Under the pieces are notes generated by a model, which had not been told where the DNA came from, searched no databases, and saw only the letters and a list, made by a program, of their open reading frames with translations. 64,000 nucleotides of DNA from CAYQXJ01 sp964421565. GTDB taxonomy: Bacteria; Planctomycetota; Brocadiia; SM23-32. Positions 51,077 to 59,076 of the stretch are shown in pieces. The first letter of the stretch is position 1; each line of letters opens with the position of its first letter. Where the stretch lies: NCBI GenBank assembly GCA_964421565.1, contig CAYQXJ010000001.1:1-64000 (forward strand), read 5' to 3'. The translations under genes and the position numbers were made by a program.

Positions 51077-51484
51077 GTGGCAAAGATACTCTACGTGGAC
51101 GTGGACGGCTGCCGCCAGGAACAGGTGAGGCATCTGCTGGAGGGCAAAGGGCACTGCGTGGTGGCCGCCATGTCCGCCGAGCGAGCCATGGTCCACGTGG
51201 AGAGGGAGCATGACTACGATGCCATCGTGCTGCACCTGATGCTGCGTGGCATGGACGGCGCGGAGCTCTGCCGCTGGCTGCAGCGCTGGAGTCCGCTCTC
51301 CAGCACCCCGCGCGTGGTATTCACCACCCCCGATGTCCACCTGAATCTTGACCTCGACAGCCATCTGCCGGATTGGTTGCCGGCCGACGTGTTCCTGAGC
51401 GCAGTGCCCGATATGGGCGAGGTCGCCAACGCTGTTGAGAAACTGCTCTCCAGCGGGAGCCGTGCCCGCCAACACGATGCCTGA
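51077..51484 (+). CDS. Stand-alone pseudo-receiver domain protein
   Basis: A 135-residue CheY-like domain with no output domain. The N-terminal acidic pocket is present (Asp8 and Asp10 in LYVDVDG), and the switch Thr region reads VVFTTPD. The phosphoacceptor Asp is replaced by His53 (IVLHLMLRGMDG instead of the usual IVLD), and the conserved Lys near the end is replaced (FLSAVPD). It therefore should not be phosphorylated in the usual way and may bind a partner constitutively. GTG 51077 has AAGGA 6 bases upstream; the gene lies 17 bases after the DRTGG gene. It ends the acsE-side part of the cluster, before the fhs leader. Confidence 0.75.
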   Translation: MAKILYVDVDGCRQEQVRHLLEGKGHCVVAAMSAERAMVHVEREHDYDAIVLHLMLRGMDGAELCRWLQRWSPLSSTPRVVFTTPDVHLNLDLDSHLPDWLPADVFLSAVPDMGEVANAVEKLLSSGSRARQHDA

Positions 51485-51655
51485 AGGGCGGGCGGCCAGG
51501 CGCCCGCAGCACGGGGCGCCCCGGGATGCAGGCACCGCATTACACTTGTCAGACGGAACTGAGCGGTTAACGTGTAGACCCGCAGGAAAGGCCCATACAT
51601 ACTGCAACCTGTCCCAGGCGCCACAGGGCGCATGACTGAATGAAAGGAGCAGCCT

Positions 51656-53347
51656 TTGCTTAGCGATCTGGACATTGCCCAGCAGGCGAGTATGCGTAAG
51701 ATCGAGGATGTCGCGGCCGAAGCCGACATCGAAAGAGACGAACTGGAGCTCTACGGCGATTACAAGGCCAAGGTGAAGCTGGACATACTCGAACGCCTCG
51801 CCGACCGCCCCAACGGCAAGTACATCGACGTGACCGCCATCACCCCGACCCCCCTGGGCGAGGGAAAGACCGTCAGCACCATCGGCACCACGCAGGCGCT
51901 TTGCGAAATCGGCAAGAACGCGATCGTCTGTATCCGCCAGCCCTCGCTCGGCCCTGTGTTCGGCATCAAGGGCGGCGCTGCCGGCGGCGGCTATAGCCAG
52001 GTGGTGCCGATGGAGGACTTCAACCTGCACCTGACGGGCGACGTGCACGCCGTGAGCATCGCCCACAACCTGGCCGCCGCATTCCTCGACAACCACATGC
52101 GGCGTAAGAACCGACTGAATGTCGACCCCCAGACCATAAGCTGGAACCGGGTTGTCGATCTGAACGACCGCTGGGCGCTGGAGAACGTTGTCATCGGCCT
52201 CAGCGATCGCGGTTTCACGCGCAAGAGTGGCTTTGACATCAGCGTCGCCAGCGAGCTGATGGCTGTGCTCGGCCTGGCGAAGAACCTGCAGGACCTGCGC
52301 CAGCGCGTCGGCCGCTGCGTGGTCGGCTACACCTACGACGGCGAGCCGGTCACCTGTGAAGACCTGAAGTGCGCCGGAGCGATGACTGTGCTGCTGCGCG
52401 ACGCGCTGAAGCCCACCCTGATGCAGACGCTCGAGGGCGGGCCGGCCTTCGTGCACACGGGGCCCTTTGCCAATATCGCCCACGGCAACAGCAGCATACT
52501 GGCGGACATGATTGCCCTGAAGCTGGGCGACTACGTTGTGACCGAGAGCGGGTTCGGCGCCGACATCGGCATGGAGAAGTTCATGGACATCAAGTGCCGC
52601 GCCAGCGGCCTGGTGCCGAATGCCGTGCTGCTGGTCGCCACGGTACGTGCGCTGAAGATGCATAGCGGGCGCTTCAAGGTGGTGCCCGGAAAGCCACTGC
52701 CGGACGAGATGCTCAAGGAGGACCCCGACTCCGTCGCCGAGGGATGCGCGAACCTGGCGAAACACATCCAGAACGTCGGCCTCTTCGGCGTTCCCTCCGT
52801 GGTGTGCATCAACCGTTTCACCGACGACAAGGATTCGGAGGTCGAGGCCATCCGCCAGAAGGCGCTCGCGGCCGGCGCCGAAACGGTCGTCGTCAGCGAG
52901 GTCTGGGCGAAGGGCGGCAAGGGCGGCACCGACGTCGCCGAGGCGCTGGTCGCTGCGTGCGAAAAGCCGTCGGACTTCAAGCTTCTCTATCCGGACGACG
53001 CCTCCATCCAGGAGAAGATCGAGGCCATCGCAACGAAGATCTATGGCGCCGACGGTGTGGAGTACTCCTCCAGCGCACGCCGTAAGGTGCGGCAGTTCAC
53101 AAAGCTGGGCTACGACAAGCTGCCCATCTGTATGGCGAAGACACACCTGTCGCTCTCGCACGATCCGGCGCTGAAGGGGCGTCCGACGGGTTTCACGCTG
53201 CCCGTGCGGGACATTCGGCCTTCGCTCGGGGCGGGCTTCCTTTATCCGCTCTGCGGCGACATGCGCACCATACCCGGCCTGCCAGGCAAACCGGCCGGCA
53301 ACGACGTGGACATCGACGACGAGGGAAACGTGGTCGGGCTGTTCTGA
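51656..53347 (+). CDS. fhs: Formate-tetrahydrofolate ligase (formyl-THF synthetase)
   Basis: A 563-residue enzyme that joins formate to THF using ATP, the first committed step of the methyl branch. The P-loop is TPTPLGEGKT, followed by RQPSLGPVFGIKGGAAGGG and FNLHLTGDVHA, all typical. The length agrees with acetogen enzymes (about 557-560). The start is a TTG at 51656, chosen because AGGAG lies 6 bases before it and the conserved N terminus follows. It is separated from the pseudo-receiver by 171 bases in which I see no confident promoter. A strong terminator follows. No other methyl-branch gene (folD, metF) is present in the window. Confidence 0.96.
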   Translation: MLSDLDIAQQASMRKIEDVAAEADIERDELELYGDYKAKVKLDILERLADRPNGKYIDVTAITPTPLGEGKTVSTIGTTQALCEIGKNAIVCIRQPSLGPVFGIKGGAAGGGYSQVVPMEDFNLHLTGDVHAVSIAHNLAAAFLDNHMRRKNRLNVDPQTISWNRVVDLNDRWALENVVIGLSDRGFTRKSGFDISVASELMAVLGLAKNLQDLRQRVGRCVVGYTYDGEPVTCEDLKCAGAMTVLLRDALKPTLMQTLEGGPAFVHTGPFANIAHGNSSILADMIALKLGDYVVTESGFGADIGMEKFMDIKCRASGLVPNAVLLVATVRALKMHSGRFKVVPGKPLPDEMLKEDPDSVAEGCANLAKHIQNVGLFGVPSVVCINRFTDDKDSEVEAIRQKALAAGAETVVVSEVWAKGGKGGTDVAEALVAACEKPSDFKLLYPDDASIQEKIEAIATKIYGADGVEYSSSARRKVRQFTKLGYDKLPICMAKTHLSLSHDPALKGRPTGFTLPVRDIRPSLGAGFLYPLCGDMRTIPGLPGKPAGNDVDIDDEGNVVGLF

Positions 53348-53369
53348 GCACGTTTCTCCGCAAGTGTCT

Positions 53370-53405
53370 AACGGGCGCGGGGCTTCATTCCGCGCCCGTT
53401 TCTAT
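53370..53405 (+). terminator. Intrinsic terminator after fhs
   Basis: Perfect 11-base arms AACGGGCGCGG (53370-53380) and CCGCGCCCGTT (53390-53400) with a 9-base loop are followed by TCTATT. It lies 22 bases after the fhs stop and closes the Wood-Ljungdahl cluster. Confidence 0.82.
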
Positions 53406-53470
53406 TGGCATCACGGCCCTTGCCGGGGCTATACTTAAGGTTCTTGTCAAAGCGCCTGAGGAGACCGAAG

Positions 53471-54091
53471 ATGACGGATGCCACCACGCACGTTGTGCCG
53501 AAGTTGCGCGCGTTCCGTGCGCGTGCGTTGAGTTGGAGTCGTGAGTTGCCGCTTGCGGGCAAGCTGGCCGTGGCGGTCGGGATGGCCTGTGTCACTGGCG
53601 TTATGGCACAGTTGCGCGTGCCACTGGTGCCCGTTCCCATCACGGGGCAGGTCTTTGCGGTCCTCGTGGCCGGGGTGCTGCTGGGGGGTGGCTGGGGCGC
53701 GGCGAGCCAGGTGTTCTACGTGGCGCTCGGCGTTGCCGGCGTGCCGTGGTTCCAGGGCTTCGGCAGCGGTGTGGGGTATCTAAGCGGCACCACTGCCGGC
53801 TACCTGCTCGCGTTCGCGCCGGCCGCGTTGCTGGTCGGCTGGTCTGTCTCGCGCTTTGTTTGGGCTCGCACCAGCGCCGGCCTTGCATGCGTCATGGTGG
53901 GCGCTGTGTCGCTCATCTACGCCAGCGGTGCGTTCTACCTCGTGATCGGCTTCGGGTTCACCTGGCCGGGAGCATTCTGCGCCGGCGTGTTGCCTTTCAT
54001 CTTGCCCGACGCGGTGAAGGTGGCCCTGGCCGCTTCGCTGGGTGCGGCGCTGCTTCCCCAGGACTTGCCAGGCAGGACGGCAGGCGAATGA
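53471..54091 (+). CDS. bioY: Biotin transporter BioY (ECF S component)
   Basis: A 206-residue membrane protein, the substrate-binding S component for biotin uptake. The family signature near the N terminus, VPLVPVPITGQVFAVLVAG, is clear, followed by GVPWFQGFGSGVGYLSGTTAGY and about six hydrophobic helices. ATG 53471 has GAGGAG about 8 bases before it; TATACT at 53430-53435 could be the -10 box. It ends in a 4-base overlap with the DUF169 gene. No ECF ATPase or T component is in the window, so it either uses a shared ECF module or works alone, as some BioY proteins do. Confidence 0.92.
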   Translation: MTDATTHVVPKLRAFRARALSWSRELPLAGKLAVAVGMACVTGVMAQLRVPLVPVPITGQVFAVLVAGVLLGGGWGAASQVFYVALGVAGVPWFQGFGSGVGYLSGTTAGYLLAFAPAALLVGWSVSRFVWARTSAGLACVMVGAVSLIYASGAFYLVIGFGFTWPGAFCAGVLPFILPDAVKVALAASLGAALLPQDLPGRTAGE

Positions 54092-54690
54092 GAACGGCAT
54101 CTGACCTGATAGGCATTGCATTCCTGAACGCACCTCCGGAGGGCTTGCCACGCTCCGACGCCCGGGACCCATACTGCAGCCTGATCGGGAGGGCGCGCAG
54201 GGAAGGCGCCTTCTGGGTGCCGGCGGAGGCGATCACCTGCTCTCTGGCCCGTTTCCACCTGGGTATCGATGAGCCCGACTACGATCGCGTGCGCCGCGAG
54301 ATACTGGATTGGCCGGCGCCTGGCGCCGTGCAGCGCTTTCTGGACTCCGGGGAGCGGATGGCGGGTGAGTTTGGCTGCGTGACGTTCTTGCCGTATCCGA
54401 GCGACAAGGTGGAGCCCGATGTCCTGATCGCCGTTGTGACGGCCGAGAGGGCAATGGAACTGTTGCGGCAGGGGACGCACGAGAGCGGAGAGAGGATATC
54501 GGCGTCCATCTCGGGTGTGGGAGCGGCGTGCGGCGAGTGCACGGCCTATGCGCTAATAAGGGGCCGGCCCACGGTTTCACTCGCATGCGGGGGTTCCAGG
54601 CCCGGAATCGGCATGCAGCCGGGGGAAGTGCTGCTGGCCGCGCCGGCAGGGGCGACGCTCTTCAGCTTGCTGGCCGACTCTGGCCTGTAG
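54088..54690 (+). CDS. DUF169 family protein
   Basis: A 200-residue protein that I assign to DUF169 (COG2043). Typical blocks are PAEAITCSLARFHLGI near the N terminus, VLIAVVTAERAMELLRQG in the middle, and a Cys-containing segment (GAACGECTAYALIRGRPTVS) before LACGGSRPGIGMQPGEVL. The family is of unknown function and common in strict anaerobes. ATG 54088 overlaps the bioY stop (ATGA), so the two are translationally coupled. Conserved Cys residues could bind a metal or cluster, but no standard motif is present. The gene is convergent with hypB. Confidence 0.75.
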   Translation: MRTASDLIGIAFLNAPPEGLPRSDARDPYCSLIGRARREGAFWVPAEAITCSLARFHLGIDEPDYDRVRREILDWPAPGAVQRFLDSGERMAGEFGCVTFLPYPSDKVEPDVLIAVVTAERAMELLRQGTHESGERISASISGVGAACGECTAYALIRGRPTVSLACGGSRPGIGMQPGEVLLAAPAGATLFSLLADSGL

Positions 54691-54711
54691 TCGCTCGCAG
54701 TCGCCCGGGGC

Positions 54712-55356
54712 TCAGACCCTCACCTGGCGAAGGTAGTCGAACCACGGTTCGAACCCCGTCCCCCTGGCGGCCGAAGTGCGTAACACGCGCACGCCGGGGC
54801 GCACCTTCTGCGCATCTTGCTCGACGCGCTCCACATCGTAAGGACAGTGTTCGAGCAGGTCAATCTTGTTGAGGAAGATCACGTCGGCACGTGTGAACAG
54901 CGAGGGGTACTTGCGGATCTTCTCGTCGCCCTCCGGCACACTGAGCACGGCGACCTTGATGTTCTCGCCGAGGTCAAACGCCGACGGGCAGACCAGGTTA
55001 CCCACGTTCTCGATGAACAGGAAGTCGAGCGCCTCCAGGTCGATGCGTTCCAGGGTCTCGGCTATCTGGACTGCGTTGAGGTGGCATCCGCCGCCGGTCT
55101 CTACGGGGTAGGCTTCTGCGCCCAGCTCTGCGAGCCGATCGGCGTCGAGGGCCGTCTTTACATCCCCGATGATGGCGGCGAAACGACCTTCGAAGCGGCA
55201 CGTCGTATGCTCCAGAATGGAGGTTTTTCCGCAGCCGGGGGAACCGATCAGGTTCATTGCGAATACGCCATGGTCAGCGAACGCCTGCCGGTTGCGCGCG
55301 GCGACCATGTCGTTGCTCTCGCGAGCTGAGCGCTTCACGTCAATCTTGCTCATCAT
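54712..55356 (-). CDS. hypB: Hydrogenase nickel incorporation GTPase HypB
   Basis: A 214-residue SIMIBI-class GTPase that delivers nickel to the [NiFe] hydrogenase. The P-loop is GSPGCGKTS, GGGCHLNA carries the Cys-His metal site at the G-domain dimer interface, and FLNKIDLL is the guanine-specificity motif. The N-terminal His-rich or CxxC nickel store of some HypB proteins is absent. The start overlaps the hypA gene by 17 bases. It is the last gene of the hydrogenase operon. hypC, hypD, hypE and hypF are not in the window and must be elsewhere. Confidence 0.93.
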   Translation of the reverse strand: MMSKIDVKRSARESNDMVAARNRQAFADHGVFAMNLIGSPGCGKTSILEHTTCRFEGRFAAIIGDVKTALDADRLAELGAEAYPVETGGGCHLNAVQIAETLERIDLEALDFLFIENVGNLVCPSAFDLGENIKVAVLSVPEGDEKIRKYPSLFTRADVIFLNKIDLLEHCPYDVERVEQDAQKVRPGVRVLRTSAARGTGFEPWFDYLRQVRV

Positions 55357-55687
55357 CGGTCTCCACGTATTCGATCGTCAGGTCCTGGCCGGCGACGAGA
55401 TCGCGCTCGTAGCCACCGCACTCGGGGCAGGGCGTCAGCATGTCCGGCGGGTTGTAGTGCCTGCCGCAGGCGCAGAGCACTTCGGCCGGTACGCGACGAA
55501 TCTGCACCTCCGTATGGGCCATGTTGTGTTGGTCGAGAACGGCGCGCATGCAGAACTCAAGCGAGTCGAGGTTCGCGCCGCACAGGTCACCAACGGTTAG
55601 CCCGATGACGGTGATTCGCGCGGGGGCAACCTTAACCGCTTTCAGGGTGGCGGCGACGATGTCCTGGGCCAGGGCGAGCTCGTGCAT
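55340..55687 (-). CDS. hypA: Hydrogenase maturation nickel metallochaperone HypA
   Basis: A 115-residue metallochaperone that hands nickel to the hydrogenase large subunit together with HypB. It begins MHELALAQDI, whose His2 is the nickel ligand, and has a zinc domain with two Cys pairs (CACG and CPECG) near residues 70-90. The length is typical. The gene lies 22 bases after the maturation protease gene and overlaps hypB, which shows tight co-expression. Confidence 0.93.
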   Translation of the reverse strand: MHELALAQDIVAATLKAVKVAPARITVIGLTVGDLCGANLDSLEFCMRAVLDQHNMAHTEVQIRRVPAEVLCACGRHYNPPDMLTPCPECGGYERDLVAGQDLTIEYVETDDEQD

Positions 55688-55709
55688 GGCTTACCGGCGC
55701 TCTCAGGGG

Positions 55710-56180
55710 TCAGGCACTTTCCGCTGCCGGGAGTTCCTCGGCAACAGCGCGCACATACTCGGGCAGGCGTTGCCGCAGCACGTCCGATAGCTGTTCCCCC
55801 GGCGCGACACGGTCGGGCTCGATCCCGAAGATGACAACATCCGCTGGACACTCCCCGAGCTGTCGCGACAGCTCGAGCACTCTCAGCAGGTCGCCTTCGT
55901 GCATTGAGATGCCGGTCAGGGCCTTTCGAGAACGCGCCTGCTCAGGCGTAAACCGTCGTATCGTCCCCGCCGGCTCGCCCAGGAAGGCACAGTCCACAAC
56001 CACTGCCTTCCTGCGGCCGGCCACTGCGTGCAACACCCGCATGGCCGCGCTACCCAGATCGACGAACTCGACCCCGGCGAACCGTTCCGCATCCCGCTGC
56101 AGGGCATGCACCACGCGCACGCCGACGCCCTCGTCGCCCATCAGGGTGTTGCCGAGACCGATGACGATCGTCTCGTTCAC
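55710..56180 (-). CDS. [NiFe] hydrogenase maturation protease
   Basis: A 156-residue endopeptidase of the HybD/HycI family that trims the C terminus of the large subunit after nickel insertion. It starts VIGLGNTLMGDEGVG, where Glu17 is a nickel-sensing ligand, and contains FVDLGSAAM and ISMHEGDLL, which provide the other conserved Asp and His. Its substrate is very probably the large subunit encoded 9 bases upstream, whose cleavage site is visible. It is the fifth gene of the operon. Confidence 0.92.
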   Translation of the reverse strand: MNETIVIGLGNTLMGDEGVGVRVVHALQRDAERFAGVEFVDLGSAAMRVLHAVAGRRKAVVVDCAFLGEPAGTIRRFTPEQARSRKALTGISMHEGDLLRVLELSRQLGECPADVVIFGIEPDRVAPGEQLSDVLRQRLPEYVRAVAEELPAAESA

Positions 56181-56189
56181 CCGTGCCGC

Positions 56190-57488
56190 TCAGACGAAGT
56201 CCACGTCCAGATAGTGCGTCGAGCACGAGATGCAGGGGTCGTACGAGCGGACGAGCATCTCCATCTTCAGCCGGATGTCGTCTTCCTGCTCGTCGATGAT
56301 CTGCGGCGCCAGCTCCTCGAAGTCCTTCTGGATGTTCGCGTGGTTCTGGTTCGTGGGTATGCAGATGTTGGCGCGGGTGCAGTTGCCGCTGCTATCGAAG
56401 GCGTAACGGTGGAACAGGATGCCGCGGGGTGCTTCGACACAGCCGACGCCCTCGCCGGCCTTCGGCTCGGCGACCGGCTTCTCCGCCTTGATGCCCGCGC
56501 TCAGCAGTTCGTCGATCAGTTGCATGCCGTGTTCGACGACCTGCACGCACTCGACCACCTGCGCCACCGAGTTCATGTACGGGTTGTTGCACTCGGGGGT
56601 CAGGCCCAGGTTTTTCGCCGTCTCGGCGGCCAACGGCATCAGCCGCTTGTGGTTCAGCTTGTAGCGTGAGAGCGCACCGACGGCGTAACTGTCCCGATGC
56701 CAGCGCGTCCACTTGGCGGTCGATTGGGGTGAGACGTATTCATTGGTCACCCGTTCGAACTGGTTGACGGGCACCAGCTCATCGGCGTCCGTGCTGCCGA
56801 TGTCGCCATGGTAGAAGGTGTATGTCTCACCGTCGACCAGCGCGATGTGCTCGGTTTCGCGCTCGAATGCGGGCAGCCTGTCGGCCACACTTGCGACGAC
56901 TTCGGCGATCGTTTTCAGGTCGGGCACCACGTCCTGCAGGCGTTTATGCAGCCCGCGCAGCTCGTCCTCCGTGGGCAGTTTGCCGAAACCGCCGGGGCGG
57001 ATGGAGACCGGATGGGTCTGGCGTCCGCCGATCAGTTCCATCCACTCGTTCCCGAGCCGATGGGCGCGGATAATCGTCTTGACCACGTCCGGGTGGCTGC
57101 TGACCAGGGGCACGACGGACTTGACGCCGAGCAGGTCGGGCGCCACCAGGTAGCCGACGTGGAGCACGTGGCTCTCCAGTTGTTCGCCGTAATGCAGGAC
57201 GATGCGCAGCTTGTCGGTTTGCTCGCTGACCTCGATGTCGAGGGCGTCCTCGACTGCCTTGATGGCGGCCAGGGAGTGGGTGACGGAGCAGATGCCGCAG
57301 ATGCGGCTGGATATGGTCTGGATGTCCATGAAGCTGCGGCCGCGCACCATGGCTTCGAAGAAGCGCGGGGCTTCGGGCACTTGCCACTGAACTTTCTGGA
57401 CCTTCCCGTCGTTGGCCCTCAGCACGATGTTGCCGTGGCCTTCGACCCGCGTTATGTGATGTACGTTAATATCGACGGTATCAGCCAT
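56190..57488 (-). CDS. hyhL: NAD(P)-linked [NiFe] hydrogenase, large (alpha) subunit, group 3b-like
   Basis: The 432-residue catalytic subunit with the Ni-Fe(CN)2CO site. The N-terminal ligand pair Cys64/Cys67 lies in SRICGICSVTH, and the C-terminal pair Cys419/Cys422 in DPCISCSTH. The protease should cut after His425 and release a 7-residue tail (YLDVDFV). Gene order and partner subunits fit group 3b sulfhydrogenase-type enzymes, cytoplasmic and reversible, that couple H2 to NAD(P)H. The start overlaps the end of the small-subunit gene by 8 bases. Confidence 0.94.
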   Translation of the reverse strand: MADTVDINVHHITRVEGHGNIVLRANDGKVQKVQWQVPEAPRFFEAMVRGRSFMDIQTISSRICGICSVTHSLAAIKAVEDALDIEVSEQTDKLRIVLHYGEQLESHVLHVGYLVAPDLLGVKSVVPLVSSHPDVVKTIIRAHRLGNEWMELIGGRQTHPVSIRPGGFGKLPTEDELRGLHKRLQDVVPDLKTIAEVVASVADRLPAFERETEHIALVDGETYTFYHGDIGSTDADELVPVNQFERVTNEYVSPQSTAKWTRWHRDSYAVGALSRYKLNHKRLMPLAAETAKNLGLTPECNNPYMNSVAQVVECVQVVEHGMQLIDELLSAGIKAEKPVAEPKAGEGVGCVEAPRGILFHRYAFDSSGNCTRANICIPTNQNHANIQKDFEELAPQIIDEQEDDIRLKMEMLVRSYDPCISCSTHYLDVDFV

Positions 57489-58230
57489 CGGTGGGTTCCT
57501 GTTTGCTGTTGAAGAGCAGGAGTTTGGACTGGAGGTCGTCGACGGTCTTGCCGTACTCCTCCATCACCTCTCGCGCTGCGTCGACGTTGGGGTCCGGCGC
57601 GTAGCCGCGGCAGCCGAAGCACCAGAGGCCGGCCGCCGGGCAGGGCGCTCCGCAGCCGGCACGCGTGACCACGCCGAGGCATATCTCCCCGTATTCGTAG
57701 CGGCAGATGGTGCCGTTCTTCTTGCACTCCACGCAGACGGGGTAGTCGGGGATGTTCGGTTCCTTGCCCAGTGCGAGGGAGCGCACGACGTGCGAGAACT
57801 CGGCGCGCGTCATGGGGCAGCCGTGCACGTAGTAGTCCACTTCCACAATCTCATCGGCCGCCTTGGTGGGCGCCGTGTCCAGGTGCGGCATGTCGGCGTT
57901 GTCGCCGTAGACGCATTCTTTCACGTCGTCCATGCTGAAGTTGTTCTTCAGCTTGTTGACGCCGCCGATGGTGGCGCAGGCGCCGAGGGCGACGAGGATG
58001 TCCGCGTTCTCGCGGATCTTCTTAAGTCTCTCCTCGTCTTCGGGCCGGGTGATGGAGCCTTCCACTAGGGCGATGTCGTAGTCATCGCTCTGTTCGGTCA
58101 TGGCTTCGCGCCAGGTGACCGGCTCGACGAGCTGGATCAGGTCGATCAGCTCCTCTTCCATATTGACGATCTGGAGCTGACAGCCCTCGCAGCAGGCGAA
58201 GTCGAAGATTGCGACTCTTGGTTTACTCAT
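57481..58230 (-). CDS. hyhS: NAD(P)-linked [NiFe] hydrogenase, small (delta) subunit
   Basis: The 249-residue small subunit that carries iron-sulfur clusters from the Ni-Fe site. The proximal cluster starts at FACCEGCQLQ, followed by ALGACATIGG, VHGCPM and a Cys-rich C-terminal part (PVCVECKKNGTIC, CGAPCPAAGLWCFGC) enough for three [4Fe-4S] clusters. There is no twin-arginine signal peptide, which agrees with a cytoplasmic group 3 enzyme. The gene is directly adjacent to the gamma-subunit gene. Confidence 0.92.
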   Translation of the reverse strand: MSKPRVAIFDFACCEGCQLQIVNMEEELIDLIQLVEPVTWREAMTEQSDDYDIALVEGSITRPEDEERLKKIRENADILVALGACATIGGVNKLKNNFSMDDVKECVYGDNADMPHLDTAPTKAADEIVEVDYYVHGCPMTRAEFSHVVRSLALGKEPNIPDYPVCVECKKNGTICRYEYGEICLGVVTRAGCGAPCPAAGLWCFGCRGYAPDPNVDAAREVMEEYGKTVDDLQSKLLLFNSKQEPTDG

Positions 58231-59076
58231 TTACTGAATGGCCTCCCTGACTTCCTCCACGTCGGCCAGATTGAACACGGGGCCGTCCTGGCAGACGTAG
58301 ATGCCGTTGATCTGGCAGTGTCCGCACTTGCCGACTCCACACTTCATGCGCCGTTCCAGCGACACATAGACGTCCTCGGCCTTCATGCCCATCTTGTACA
58401 GGTCCCAGATGACGAACTTGTACATGACGGGCGGGCCGCAAATGATGGCGGTCGTGTTGGCCGGGTCGATCTCGATCTTGGGCAGCAGTGTCGTGATCAC
58501 GCCCACGTTGCCGCTCCATGAATCATCGCCCCGGTCCACCGTCTCCAGGTATTCGACGTCGTCGCTTTCCTTCCATTCGGCCAGCTCATCGGTGAACAGC
58601 CGGTCGGGCGGCGCCTTCGTGCCGTAGAGGATCGTCACGTCGCCGTAATCGTCCCGGTTGTGCAGCACGTAGTGGATGGCCGAGCGGACGGGCACCAGGC
58701 CGATTCCGCCGCATACGAACAGCAGGTTGCGTTCTCGGAAATCGCTGTCCACCGGGAAGTGAGTGCCGAACGGGCCGCGGATGCCCACACTGGCGCCGGC
58801 TTCCATGCGGTGCATGGCGCCGGTCAGGTTGCCCACGCGGCGCACGACCATCTGGAACGTTTCGCCGTCGGTGGGCGAGGAGGAGATGGAGATCGGCGCT
58901 TCGCCGAAACCCGGCACCGAGACCTCGACGAACTGACCGGGCTTATGGCCGAGCTCCGTCCCCGAGTTGAGCTTGAACTCGAAGAAGCACTCCAACTCGG
59001 TCATCGGCTCCGCCCTGAGCACCGAGGCGGGCTCCGGCAGGTAGATGTCCTTTGGCTGACTACAGGCGCAGCTCAT
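58231..59076 (-). CDS. hyhG: NAD(P)-linked hydrogenase gamma subunit (FAD/NAD(P)-binding)
   Basis: A 281-residue diaphorase subunit of the ferredoxin-NADP reductase / dihydroorotate dehydrogenase electron-transfer type. The FAD-binding part is near PGQFVEVSVPGFGEAPISIS, the nucleotide-binding part near LLFVCGGIGLVPVRSAI, and a C-terminal [2Fe-2S] motif is present (CGVGKCGHC ... VCQDGPVF). It passes electrons between the iron-sulfur chain and NAD(P)H. It abuts both neighbouring genes with no gap. Confidence 0.92.
   Translation of the reverse strand: MSCACSQPKDIYLPEPASVLRAEPMTELECFFEFKLNSGTELGHKPGQFVEVSVPGFGEAPISISSSPTDGETFQMVVRRVGNLTGAMHRMEAGASVGIRGPFGTHFPVDSDFRERNLLFVCGGIGLVPVRSAIHYVLHNRDDYGDVTILYGTKAPPDRLFTDELAEWKESDDVEYLETVDRGDDSWSGNVGVITTLLPKIEIDPANTTAIICGPPVMYKFVIWDLYKMGMKAEDVYVSLERRMKCGVGKCGHCQINGIYVCQDGPVFNLADVEEVREAIQ

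Noticed and set aside
51485..51655. A THF or ZTP riboswitch upstream of fhs
   Set aside because: Short complementary segments exist (TACAC/GTGTA, CCTGT/ACAGG), but I could not match the conserved core of either class.
54738..54762. A GGTTCGAACCCC segment resembling a tRNA T-loop
   Set aside because: It lies inside hypB and encodes the conserved GTGFEPW region; no acceptor, D or anticodon arms can be folded around it.
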